In this document: one piece after another, positions 1 through 6,316 of the stretch
Position numbering within the stretch: position 1 is the stretch's first letter
Layout of the letters: each line of letters begins with the position of its first letter
DNA from: CAYXTW01 sp964452645
GTDB taxonomy: Bacteria; Zixibacteria; MSB-5A5; GN15; PGXB01
Assembly (NCBI GenBank): GCA_964452645.1
Contig: CAYVMO010000049.1
Span: forward strand, 1 to 15,170
Direction of reading: 5' to 3'
Length of the DNA stretch: 15,170 bases
Notes under the pieces: model-generated
What the model was told of the DNA's origin: nothing
The model's database searches: none
The model's input: the letters and a program-made list of their open reading frames with translations, nothing else
Position numbers and translations under genes: made by a program

Positions 1-10
1 CCAACTTTAG

Positions 11-32
11 AAGGGCTGGCTTCCCAGCCCTT
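11..32. terminator. Hairpin terminator, possibly bidirectional
   Basis: A perfect 9-bp inverted repeat (AAGGGCTGG / CCAGCCCTT) closes a 4-base CTTC loop. It begins 25 bases beyond the integrase stop codon. On the plus strand the stem is followed by TGATTTTATT. On the minus strand, the direction of the integrase, it is followed by the weaker CTAAAGTT. It could end the integrase transcript, a convergent transcript from beyond the window edge, or both. The stem is clearly visible; the terminator function is inferred. Confidence 0.65.
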
Positions 33-56
33 TGATTTTATTCCCATTAAGGATTT

Positions 57-1160
57 CTATCTTGCAAACGGCAGCTTCTCCACCGCATTGGCCAGATGAT
101 CCGGCGCCAGGTGGGCGTAAATCATGGTTGTTTGAATATCCGAATGACCCATAAGTTTCTTGACGGTCGGCAGATCAACACCCTGCATAACAAGATGGCT
201 GGCGAAAGTGTGACGAAGAGTGTGGAGTTTGGTAAGATTTTCAATACCGGCTTGTTTTGCAATTTGAATCAATCTCCGCCTGAGCTTGATTTTTATCCTA
301 CTGCCATCACTTTGCGGAAATACAAAATCGCTTTTTATGGTTTTATCATTTTCGGATTTCAGCTTTTCCAATATCTCAAGGAGCAACGATCCGATGGGAA
401 TATCCCTTTCACCAGCTTTTGGCTGCCAGAACTCCTTCCGGTGAATCCTTATCTTCCTTCTCTTGAAATCAATATCCGCCCATTCAAGATTCTCAAGCTC
501 GACCTTTCTTATGCCGGTATTCAGAAACGTGAAATATATCGGGTATAAATCAGGTGGACAGGCATCAAGAAATGTCTTAGTTTCCTCAGCTGACAGAAAC
601 CTGAGCGGCTTGGAATCGGTCACTTTCAGTTTTTTAACACCCTTGGTCGGATTTACCTTCAGGTAGTCCCATTTGATGGCAGTATAGAACACCGTCTTTA
701 ACGCCGCTATTTCAAAGTTGATAGTATGCGCTCGGGCGCCCTTACGAGTCTGTTCTGTCTTTCGTTCGTCAGATTCAATATGATGGCCATTCGGATTCAC
801 CGGAGAGTCTTTACGAAAGACTTTGTATTGATCGATTAGCTCGGTCGTCACTTCGGAAACGAAGGTTATGTTAAAATGTCCTTTAAGAAACTCCTTGAAA
901 TGATCTATAACTGCACTATACCTTTTGATTGTCGATTCTCTATGGTTGGCTCGAGAGTAATCATGGAACTTCTCGAAGAACTTCTCCAGGGTAATATCGG
1001 TATTGGCAAAGCCAAACTCATCTCTGGCAGCCTTGACTTCAGCATCTTTTAAAGCTAATTCGGCAATTCTTTTAGATGAACCGACTCTTTTACGAATACG
1101 CCTTCCCTTGACGCTGATGTCGATGTACCAGACTTTACCTCTTTTATAGACATTTCCCAT
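57..1160 (-). CDS. Tyrosine recombinase / phage-type integrase
   Basis: A 367-residue site-specific recombinase that would integrate and excise a mobile element by strand exchange through a 3'-phosphotyrosyl intermediate. Residues about 1-50 form a basic, beta-rich arm-type DNA-binding module, about 57-170 a core-binding (SAM-like) domain, and about 185-360 the catalytic domain. All catalytic residues of the family are present: R218 (NTGIR), K248, H313 and R316 (HTLR), H339 (GHS) and nucleophile Y348. Length is normal for phage and island integrases, and nothing is truncated. The ATG at 1160 has only a weak upstream AGG. The gene begins 116 bases past the 3' end of tRNA-Ser and points the same way, the usual position of an island integrase next to its tRNA attachment site. 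No other mobile genes are visible because the window ends 56 bases past the stop codon. A chromosomal Xer protein is less likely, as those lack the arm-binding module and are shorter. Confidence 0.93.
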   Translation of the reverse strand: MGNVYKRGKVWYIDISVKGRRIRKRVGSSKRIAELALKDAEVKAARDEFGFANTDITLEKFFEKFHDYSRANHRESTIKRYSAVIDHFKEFLKGHFNITFVSEVTTELIDQYKVFRKDSPVNPNGHHIESDERKTEQTRKGARAHTINFEIAALKTVFYTAIKWDYLKVNPTKGVKKLKVTDSKPLRFLSAEETKTFLDACPPDLYPIYFTFLNTGIRKVELENLEWADIDFKRRKIRIHRKEFWQPKAGERDIPIGSLLLEILEKLKSENDKTIKSDFVFPQSDGSRIKIKLRRRLIQIAKQAGIENLTKLHTLRHTFASHLVMQGVDLPTVKKLMGHSDIQTTMIYAHLAPDHLANAVEKLPFAR

Positions 1161-1176
1161 GGCTAAAAACCTGTTT

Positions 1177-1199
1177 CAAATTGTCACAAATTCGTCACA
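1177..1199. repeat. Tandem 12/13-base boxes upstream of the integrase
   Basis: Two head-to-tail copies, CAAATTGTCACA (1177-1188) and CAAATTCGTCACA (1187-1199), share two bases and differ by one inserted C. They lie 16 to 39 bases before the integrase start codon and just downstream of its candidate promoter. Short repeated boxes between a tRNA attachment site and int commonly serve as arm-type integrase or excisionase sites, and this placement could also allow repression of int. The repeat is seen directly; the binding role is inferred. Confidence 0.5.
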
Positions 1200-1213
1200 T
1201 GGCTTTATCGACC

Positions 1214-1243
1214 TTTATATAATATATTTTAACTAATTGTAAA
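1214..1243 (-). promoter_or_regulatory. Candidate sigma-70-type promoter for the integrase
   Basis: On the minus strand, TTTACA (1243-1238) is followed 18 bases later by TATAAA (1219-1214). An alternative TATATA element gives a 16-base spacing. The stretch is very AT-rich and lies between the tRNA 3' end and the integrase, about 54 bases before the int start codon. The tandem boxes sit just downstream, so factors bound there could block this promoter. AT-rich DNA throws up such matches easily. Confidence 0.4.
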
Positions 1244-1275
1244 GGAAAAAGTTACGATTTTTGAAAAAAAATAAG

Positions 1276-1300
1276 CGGAGAGGCTGGGATTCGAACCCAG
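1276..1300 (-). other. Candidate attachment (att) core in the tRNA-Ser 3' end
   Basis: The T-arm and acceptor 3' strand of tRNA-Ser adjoin the AT-rich integrase leader. Tyrosine integrases commonly recombine within the 3' portion of a tRNA gene and leave an intact tRNA, which is what is seen here. The expected second copy is not in the window, since the sequence ends just past int. The call rests on context alone. Confidence 0.3.
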
Positions 1301-1362
1301 GGTACGCTTTCACGTACAACTGCTTAGCAGGCAGCTGCCTTCAGCCGCTCGGCCACCTCTCC
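1276..1362 (-). tRNA. tRNA-Ser (anticodon GCU)
   Basis: Read on the minus strand, this folds into a complete 87-base class II tRNA. The acceptor stem pairs GGAGAGG with CCTCTCC and carries a G discriminator, as expected for serine. The D-arm is GCCGAGCGGCTGAAGGC. The anticodon stem-loop is GCTGC-CTGCTAA-GCAGT with anticodon GCT, reading AGC and AGU codons. The long variable arm has a GTACG/CGTAC stem, typical of serine tRNAs, and the T-arm is CTGGG-TTCGAAT-CCCAG. CCA is not encoded, since CTT follows the discriminator, so it must be added after transcription. A run of eight Ts shortly after the 3' end may help termination. Its neighbour on the 3' side is an integrase, which suggests that this gene is an integration target. 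Confidence 0.97.
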
Positions 1363-1381
1363 TTCCAATTTTCGCAAAATC

Positions 1382-1409
1382 AATATATAAGAATAAACGG
1401 CAAATTCAA
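1382..1409 (-). promoter_or_regulatory. Predicted promoter of tRNA-Ser
   Basis: On the minus strand, TTGAAT (1409-1404) is a good -35 element and TATATT (1387-1382) a good -10 element, separated by 16 bases. The -10 ends 19 bases before the first base of the tRNA, leaving a leader of about 12 bases. This lets the tRNA be expressed independently of the signalling operon upstream. I see no strong terminator between that operon's last stop codon and this promoter, so read-through into the tRNA is also possible. Confidence 0.6.
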
Positions 1410-1445
1410 GATGTTTATTGAGATGCGAAATGTCGTCTTATAATA

Positions 1446-1868
1446 CTATTTGACCGGCTTTTTGACCGCGACCGGTTGGCTGGACTTTTGAGGTACAAGA
1501 AAGCGCCAGGTAACGCGCTCGATTACCATCGACAATTCATCAGCCTTAAAAGGCTTGGTGATATATTCATCCGCTCCCAAAAGCAGGGCGTCTTTGAGCG
1601 CATAAGAATCGCCGTAAGCGGTCATCACGATGACCGCGATTTCAGGATGCCGCAACTTTACTGCCTTTAAAAGCTCCAATCCGGACATCTCGGGCATCTT
1701 GATATCGGAAATCAGGAGATTAACACGATATGATTTTAAATAACTCAGAGCCAATTTGCCGCTGCTTACCGTTGCGACACTGAATCCCCCTTTTAGTAAT
1801 ATTTTTTCAAGGACTTCGCGTATAACAGACTCGTCGTCCACGACCAGGATATTTACACTTTCATTCAT
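1446..1868 (-). CDS. Stand-alone response regulator receiver protein
   Basis: A 140-residue single-domain receiver (CheY/Spo0F-like fold). Visible signature residues are the acidic pair D11-D12, phosphoacceptor D55 (ISDIKMPEMSG), T83 in VMTAYG, and K105 in the TKPF motif. All the residues needed for phosphorylation and switching are present. There is no output domain; after about residue 123 comes a short basic tail rich in K, P and V. It presumably accepts phosphate from a histidine kinase and signals by protein contact, but the kinase partner is not certain. It is the last gene of the signalling cluster and starts 7 bases after the preceding receiver, with only a weak ribosome binding site, so translation may depend on coupling. 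It could be a CheY-type flagellar switch regulator or a phosphorelay intermediate, and the sequence does not decide. Confidence 0.9.
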   Translation of the reverse strand: MNESVNILVVDDESVIREVLEKILLKGGFSVATVSSGKLALSYLKSYRVNLLISDIKMPEMSGLELLKAVKLRHPEIAVIVMTAYGDSYALKDALLLGADEYITKPFKADELSMVIERVTWRFLVPQKSSQPVAVKKPVK

Positions 1869-1875
1869 AGGTCTT

Positions 1876-2295
1876 TCAGGCAGTCATACATCGTTCGAAA
1901 CTGCAAATCACCTCATCAAAAAAGTTTTCCATTATGACCGGCTTGTAAAGGAGAGAGCATGCGCCCTCGACCCCAGCCTGTTTAACCAGACGATCGGTGG
2001 CATTACCGGTAATTACGATTACCGGCAGGTGCGGTTTTACCTCTTTGATTTTGGCAACGGCGTCAATACCGGACATTTCGGGCATAATGAGGTCCATCGT
2101 GACCAGATCGTAATCAAAGTTTTTTACTTTTTCCAGGGCCTCAGCGCCGTTTTCGGCCTGATCGACCGTAACCGAATCGGAAATTTCACAGAATTCCTTA
2201 AAAATATCCCTGACCCGCGGTTCATCATCAACGATTAATACCCTGAAAGCCCTGCCTCGTTTGCGAGCCAATTCTTCTATTTTCTTAATATCCAT
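1876..2295 (-). CDS. Stand-alone response regulator receiver protein with N-terminal helix
   Basis: A single receiver domain with no output domain, about 139 residues from the ATG at 2295. I prefer that ATG over an in-frame GTG at 2301, because the AAAGGGG ribosome site is correctly spaced (5 bases) from the ATG but touches the GTG. Numbered from the GTG, the key residues are D25-D26, phosphoacceptor D70 (VTMDLIMPEMSG), T98 (VITGNA) and K120 (YKP). A basic helical extension of about 18 residues precedes the domain, which may serve docking. The conserved switch aromatic position is occupied by a leucine (SLLYKP), which may alter partner contact. It lies between the helical protein upstream (43-base gap, the largest in the operon) and another receiver. 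Confidence 0.9.
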   Translation of the reverse strand: MDIKKIEELARKRGRAFRVLIVDDEPRVRDIFKEFCEISDSVTVDQAENGAEALEKVKNFDYDLVTMDLIMPEMSGIDAVAKIKEVKPHLPVIVITGNATDRLVKQAGVEGACSLLYKPVIMENFFDEVICSFERCMTA

Positions 2296-2338
2296 AACCA
2301 CCCCTTTGTGCTAAAGGCCCGTCACATTTATTAACTGC

Positions 2339-2722
2339 TTATTTATATCTATCGACCGAACCTTTTCGTTGTTTTAACGCTTTTACATCTTTCAGGACAT
2401 TTTGTGATATAAGAAGAATTTCCTCAAGCGATGTTTCAATCCTATTGATACCTTCGGTTTCGATTAGAGCCTGCGGGCTGCTGTCTTTATCAGCGCGCAG
2501 CGATCTTAATATCTTTGTAATTTCCCGTATGACGCCGACTGATTTGTTGATCAATTGGGTGAATTCAGGCTCCAGGATGTATAAGTCCTTAATCTTGCTT
2601 TTCTCGCGAGCCAGCGTGATGGCCAGATTCAATGCCAGCGTCTTGACCTGATCGGCCAGATCATCCACCTGATCGATAAGATCGGCGCTTTCGGGATATT
2701 TTTTTTCGAGTCGCGGTGTCAT
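2339..2722 (-). CDS. Small all-helical protein of unknown function in a signalling cluster
   Basis: I do not recognise a named family. The 127-residue product is predicted from composition to be almost entirely helical, with three or four amphipathic helices (about 10-45, 50-77 and 88-118) broken by a polar stretch near 77-87 (RADKDSSP). It has no signal peptide or membrane segment and contains no histidine, so it cannot be a histidine phosphotransfer (Hpt) protein although its size and position invite that guess. Its ATG overlaps the stop of the upstream receiver gene by 4 bases (ATGA), a sign of translational coupling, and a GAGGA ribosome site lies somewhat far upstream. Sitting between receiver genes, it may be a receiver-binding adaptor or helical-bundle partner. 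That role is inference only; the reading frame itself is well supported by coupling and strand. Confidence 0.75.
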   Translation of the reverse strand: MTPRLEKKYPESADLIDQVDDLADQVKTLALNLAITLAREKSKIKDLYILEPEFTQLINKSVGVIREITKILRSLRADKDSSPQALIETEGINRIETSLEEILLISQNVLKDVKALKQRKGSVDRYK

Positions 2723-3072
2723 ATGCAGAGAAGTTCCTCGATTTTATTTTTCAGCGATTGTATATCGGACGATTTCAATATATATCCGTCGGCGACCCAA
2801 GTGTGAAAATCGGACTTATATATTGAATAAGCCGTATTGAGAATGACAGGTATATTCGGATATTCGATCTTGAATTGTTTAAGTATATCAATTCCGCTGT
2901 CGCCGCCCAATTCAATATCCAGGACAATGAGATCAAATCGATCCTGTTTCATTATTACATGAGCCTCATTGCCATTAGCGGCGGTTTTGACTGTATATCC
3001 CTCGCGGGAAAGAAAGTCGCCGTACAGTTTGCGGATGTGGCTGTCATCGTCAACAATCAATATCTTAATCAT
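2719..3072 (-). CDS. Stand-alone response regulator receiver protein (CheY-like)
   Basis: A minimal 117-residue receiver domain: acidic residues D8-D10 (IVDDD), phosphoacceptor D52 (VLDIELGG), T80 (ILNTAY) and K100. The usual Lys-Pro after beta-5 is Lys-Ser here (ILKSSD), and the loop after the phosphoacceptor reads ELGGDSG rather than the common MPxMxG, so it is somewhat divergent while keeping the chemistry. The start has a strong AAAGGGGG ribosome site and overlaps the end of the PAS-GAF sensor gene by 8 bases, which points to that protein as a likely cognate partner. Its 3' end overlaps the helical-protein gene by 4 bases. With no output domain, it must signal through protein contact or phosphate transfer. 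Confidence 0.9.
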   Translation of the reverse strand: MIKILIVDDDSHIRKLYGDFLSREGYTVKTAANGNEAHVIMKQDRFDLIVLDIELGGDSGIDILKQFKIEYPNIPVILNTAYSIYKSDFHTWVADGYILKSSDIQSLKNKIEELLCI

Positions 3073-4840
3073 TCTTATCGCCCCCTTTAAACGGCAATTC
3101 TATAAATATTCTCGGTAATCCTCCTTCGGAGCTTTCTATACCGAAATTACCACCGTGGTATCTGATTGTTTCGCCGGCGACGATAATCGATAGTTTGTAT
3201 GTGCCGCCGGGATTGTTAAAAATCTGGTTTAAGGTTTTTACGACTCTCTCTCTCGATTTATCATTACCGCCAAATGCGACTATCAGGCGGAGCTGATTTT
3301 CGCAGCTTTGGGTGGAAATATCGACTTCACATTCATCGGTCATTTCTTCGGTGGATATATTCATAAACTGATACAAAGCGTGTTGCAATTGATCCGGATT
3401 CCCCCAGACGATATATTTTTCATCCGATAAATTAAGAGCGGGTGGTTTTTGATAATGCTTTAGCCGTGATATCAATAATTCGTGGGTCTGTTTGACCAAC
3501 ATGTTAAAATCGATATCTCGGGACTTGGTACGGCTGGCTCGCGAGAAGTCAAGCACCTGATGCAGAACCGATTCGGTGCGTTTGGCCTCGGTGAGGATAA
3601 TATTCAGATATTCGGAATTGGCGTCGTTTTTCCCCGCCGATAACATCAGATTGGCGAAACCGCCGATTACTGCAAGCGGGTTGCGGAGTTCATGGGCAAT
3701 CGAGGACGTCAGTTCACCGATTACCGACATTTTTTCGACACGGACCATCTGCTCCTGTGAGCGTGCCAGCAGCTGATTCTTTTCCTCAAGTTCAGCCGAA
3801 TGTTTAAGGAGATTTTGGTACAATCGGGAACGCTCGACAGCTACGGCAGTATTATTGGCAAAGGTTTGCAAAAGCTGCATATCGGAATCGGTAATTCGTT
3901 TTCCGGTTATTTGATTGTCGGCCGCAATGAGGCCGAGTTTCCGGTCTTTGCTTATTATCGGTGCCACCGCGAGATGATCGGTATTCAGGCGCTTTAGAAT
4001 TTCAAGTGATTTCGTGTCAAGATTATCCTGAATATGAACGTTGGCCCATTGGGCCGTGTTCATCGCCTGACCGAAAACAGATGATTCTTCCAGGGGTATT
4101 TCCCAATCTGAAATCATCGACGAAAGCGAAAAGCTGGAAGAATTCTCCCGCTCGACATAATCATTAAGAAGTTCTGTCAGAGTTTTGGGCTGCTGAGCCA
4201 ATCGGGACCAGATTTTACCCGCCTCTTCTGGATTTCGCGGTCCGATGGCCATTTTTCCGCGTAAAATATTCTTATTTTCATCGACCATAAAAAGAAAGGC
4301 GCGATTAAAACTCAATCCCTGGTTGGCAGTAACACCGGAGAGAATAATTTTCAGGGCCGTCTCGAGGTCGGCGGTGGATGATAAGGCCTCAGCTACCTGC
4401 GAGATTATTGAAAGTTCGCAGATAGCGTTTTCCAAATCGGTTTTTTTCCTGTAGAAAGAAGTAACATCCTGTATGATGGCGAGCAGACCGACTATCCGTC
4501 CGTCGGTTTGCCGATAAGGACCGCAGTATGCACTCAAAACTATAAAATGACCGCGCCGATTGGTGCAGCGATGCTCTTTTTTCTGATAAATATTGCCTTT
4601 CATTACCGAGTCGAAGACTTCCCGCAGATTGCAGTTAATGACCGCGTCGATATCATGAAGCGAATATCCTTGAGCCTCATCGGTGTTTTCAAAACCGATT
4701 ATACGAGCAGCTTCATTATTAAGGAACTCCAGCAGACCCCGTTCGTTGATTATTAAGAATCCCAGCGATGAATCGGTGAAAAGCGCTTTCAGGAGATCGG
4801 TCGGTTTTTCGGTCGCTGACGGACTCAGGAGATCAACCAT
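3065..4840 (-). CDS. PAS-GAF-HisKA sensor protein with degenerate ATPase domain
   Basis: A soluble sensor of 591 residues from the ATG at 4840, chosen over an upstream TTG at 4873 because GGGGTG lies 4 bases before it. Domains in order: PAS about 15-130, GAF about 145-340, a coiled linker about 340-368, HisKA about 368-435 and an ATPase-like region about 470-585. The H-box is intact (H383 in IAHELRNPLAVIGG). The catalytic region is not: the N-box asparagines are replaced (LYQFMNIS near 489-496), the G1 DxGxG reads AFGGN (522-526), and the G2 GTGLGL reads GTYKLS (546-551). The fold is still recognisable from the end motif YHGGNFGIES and the final IELPF. No membrane segment is present, so it senses an internal signal. 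It overlaps the GAF-HisKA gene upstream and a receiver downstream by 8 bases each. It probably cannot bind ATP normally, so a scaffold, phosphatase or partner-dependent role is likely. Confidence 0.9.
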   Translation of the reverse strand: MVDLLSPSATEKPTDLLKALFTDSSLGFLIINERGLLEFLNNEAARIIGFENTDEAQGYSLHDIDAVINCNLREVFDSVMKGNIYQKKEHRCTNRRGHFIVLSAYCGPYRQTDGRIVGLLAIIQDVTSFYRKKTDLENAICELSIISQVAEALSSTADLETALKIILSGVTANQGLSFNRAFLFMVDENKNILRGKMAIGPRNPEEAGKIWSRLAQQPKTLTELLNDYVERENSSSFSLSSMISDWEIPLEESSVFGQAMNTAQWANVHIQDNLDTKSLEILKRLNTDHLAVAPIISKDRKLGLIAADNQITGKRITDSDMQLLQTFANNTAVAVERSRLYQNLLKHSAELEEKNQLLARSQEQMVRVEKMSVIGELTSSIAHELRNPLAVIGGFANLMLSAGKNDANSEYLNIILTEAKRTESVLHQVLDFSRASRTKSRDIDFNMLVKQTHELLISRLKHYQKPPALNLSDEKYIVWGNPDQLQHALYQFMNISTEEMTDECEVDISTQSCENQLRLIVAFGGNDKSRERVVKTLNQIFNNPGGTYKLSIIVAGETIRYHGGNFGIESSEGGLPRIFIELPFKGGDKND

Positions 4841-5717
4841 GCGACACCCCCACTGATGATTTTTTAAGATCAATCATTTGTACCGAATTATCGTGATGCA
4901 GATACGGTTCGGTAACCAATTGTTGGATTTCGAGCAGCCGACGATTAATTTCCGATATTTTCAAAGCCTCACTCTCGATTATTTTCAATTTTTCGGTTAT
5001 CTTCGGGTCCAGGTCTTGATGAGCATACAAGATATATTCGGCGTTACCGGTTATAACCGAAAGCGGATTATTGATTTCATGATTGATGGAAACGGCCAGC
5101 TTTTTAACCGCCGCCAGATTCTCTTCGCTGACGATTTTTCTATGCATCTCTTCCAATATGTGGTGCGCTTTTTTCAGTTCGGAGTTTTTGTCCTCCAGCC
5201 TTTTTTGATATATAGAACGTTCAATCGAAATGGCGATTTGGTCCGCGATTATATTCAAAAGCTTGACGTCTTTTTCGAAAAAAGCCTCGCGCTCGCCACC
5301 GATAAAATTCAACATACCGATAAGCTCATTGCCGACCAGAAGGGGGATTATTAAAAACGGTTCGTTCATCGCCTGCGGTAGCTTGTAAGTTTTTCGCAGA
5401 TCGGCCGAATTTATCGGTTTTTTGTGATTAGCCAGGAGGCTGACAAACTCACGACTGGTTAACAGCCGATCGTTTTTTGGTGACGCCTGGCCGGAATTAT
5501 AGGTGCACTCCTGCTCGAAGCAGTCTCCTGCCTGGTTGTACAGGTAGAGCGCCGCCCGATCGAACATGACTACTTTCCGGATTAATTCCAGGGCGTTATT
5601 ATACGTATTCTTCTCCGGAGGATTATTTCGGAAAAGGCCGGCGATTTCTGCCATCAGACCGATTTTACTCCAGAAGCGACTGACCGGCTCGTTTGAGGAT
5701 TGGCTGCTATTTACCAA
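4833..5717 (-). CDS. GAF-HisKA protein lacking an ATPase domain
   Basis: A 294-residue cytoplasmic protein with a GAF domain (about 25-170), a coiled linker (170-200) and a HisKA dimerisation/phosphoacceptor helix pair (about 200-268) carrying H213 in INHEINNPLSVITG. It then ends after a tail of about 25 residues (MIDLKKSS...). No HATPase_c domain follows in this frame, and the next gene starts at once in another frame with its own PAS domain, so this is not a simple frameshift. It keeps the phosphorylatable histidine and the adjacent Glu and Asn of the H-box but cannot phosphorylate itself. The TTG start at 5717 is supported by a strong GAGGAG site 7 bases upstream and overlaps the preceding gene by 11 bases; the next in-frame ATG has no ribosome site. 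It may be phosphorylated in trans, form mixed dimers with the neighbouring sensor, or act as a non-enzymatic switch. Confidence 0.88.
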   Translation of the reverse strand: MVNSSQSSNEPVSRFWSKIGLMAEIAGLFRNNPPEKNTYNNALELIRKVVMFDRAALYLYNQAGDCFEQECTYNSGQASPKNDRLLTSREFVSLLANHKKPINSADLRKTYKLPQAMNEPFLIIPLLVGNELIGMLNFIGGEREAFFEKDVKLLNIIADQIAISIERSIYQKRLEDKNSELKKAHHILEEMHRKIVSEENLAAVKKLAVSINHEINNPLSVITGNAEYILYAHQDLDPKITEKLKIIESEALKISEINRRLLEIQQLVTEPYLHHDNSVQMIDLKKSSVGVSHG

Positions 5718-6312
5718 AGCTGTTACTCCTCGAAATCTCTTTTATCTCTTTATATAGTTTTAGAGCAGCCTGGTCCTCCAGACGATTAAATAAATCGGTC
5801 ATTTCACTGGCCGGAATAGATAGAGTGGGATCATGTTCGTTTTCATCAATTAATTGCCAGCTGTCGGCGACTCTGACTCGATACTCGAGTTTTTTATTTT
5901 TGACCATGCGCCCTTTGGAAACATCGAGAATCCTCATCGTTCCGGTAAGAATGGCATAGATGCGATAGCGCCAGAAAAGCATCGGTATCAGAGTCCACCT
6001 TCTTTTTTCCAGATCGAGGCGATCGATTTTTATATCAACCAGGAAATGTGCGTTTTGCATCCGGCCGCGGGCTAATAAATCCTGATATAATTCGCCGGCG
6101 ACATCGACAAAAATCGTGTCGCTAATATCATTTCTAACAATCGGCACATGGCTGATTTCCGACAGGTATATATCAAACTTTTCGGCCAGGTGCGAATCGG
6201 CCCAGGGATTTTTTGGAGTCCTGAGATTAACGACAATACCGTCACCGGCCGCGACCGTTCCGCAAAATGCGAGTATGAAAATAAAGATGATTGGTGTTAT
6301 TAAACTTTTCAT
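5707..6312 (-). CDS. Secreted protein of unknown function
   Basis: I do not recognise a firm family. From the ATG at 6312 the product has about 201 residues and opens with a clear Sec signal peptide: MK, a hydrophobic stretch (LITPIIFIFILAF) and a likely cleavage after GTVAA. I prefer this start to in-frame ATGs at 6330 and 6357 because GAAGG lies 7 bases upstream and because it puts the signal peptide at the very N-terminus. The cysteine in AFCGT is preceded by Phe, so it is a poor lipobox. The mature part alternates charged and hydrophobic residues in beta strands (HFLVDIKIDRLDLE, then YAILTGTMRILD), somewhat like periplasmic helper folds of the LpoB/CsgG/FlgT kind, with a helical C-terminal end. 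It starts 4 bases after a PilZ gene and overlaps the GAF-HisKA gene. A role in the flagellar envelope is plausible from context only. Confidence 0.8.
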   Translation of the reverse strand: MKSLITPIIFIFILAFCGTVAAGDGIVVNLRTPKNPWADSHLAEKFDIYLSEISHVPIVRNDISDTIFVDVAGELYQDLLARGRMQNAHFLVDIKIDRLDLEKRRWTLIPMLFWRYRIYAILTGTMRILDVSKGRMVKNKKLEYRVRVADSWQLIDENEHDPTLSIPASEMTDLFNRLEDQAALKLYKEIKEISRSNSFGK

Positions 6313-6316
6313 CCTT

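Noticed and set aside
1261..1443. Plus-strand open frame of 60 residues across the tRNA region
   Set aside because: It covers tRNA-Ser on the opposite strand; part of its apparent sequence is simply the reverse complement of the tRNA.
1363..1445. Terminator after the last receiver gene
   Set aside because: Only a weak AAGA/TCTT pairing with mismatches is present and no T-run follows; the region is better explained as the tRNA promoter.
2339..2722. Hpt phosphotransfer protein
   Set aside because: The sequence contains no histidine.
4833..5717. Frameshift splitting one ordinary kinase into two genes
   Set aside because: The downstream gene begins with its own PAS and GAF domains and its own HisKA, and has a good ribosome site, so the two are separate genes and not halves of one.
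5707..6312. Lipoprotein assignment for the secreted protein
   Set aside because: The only cysteine near the signal peptide is preceded by Phe (AFC), which does not fit a lipobox; ordinary signal peptidase cleavage after GTVAA fits better.
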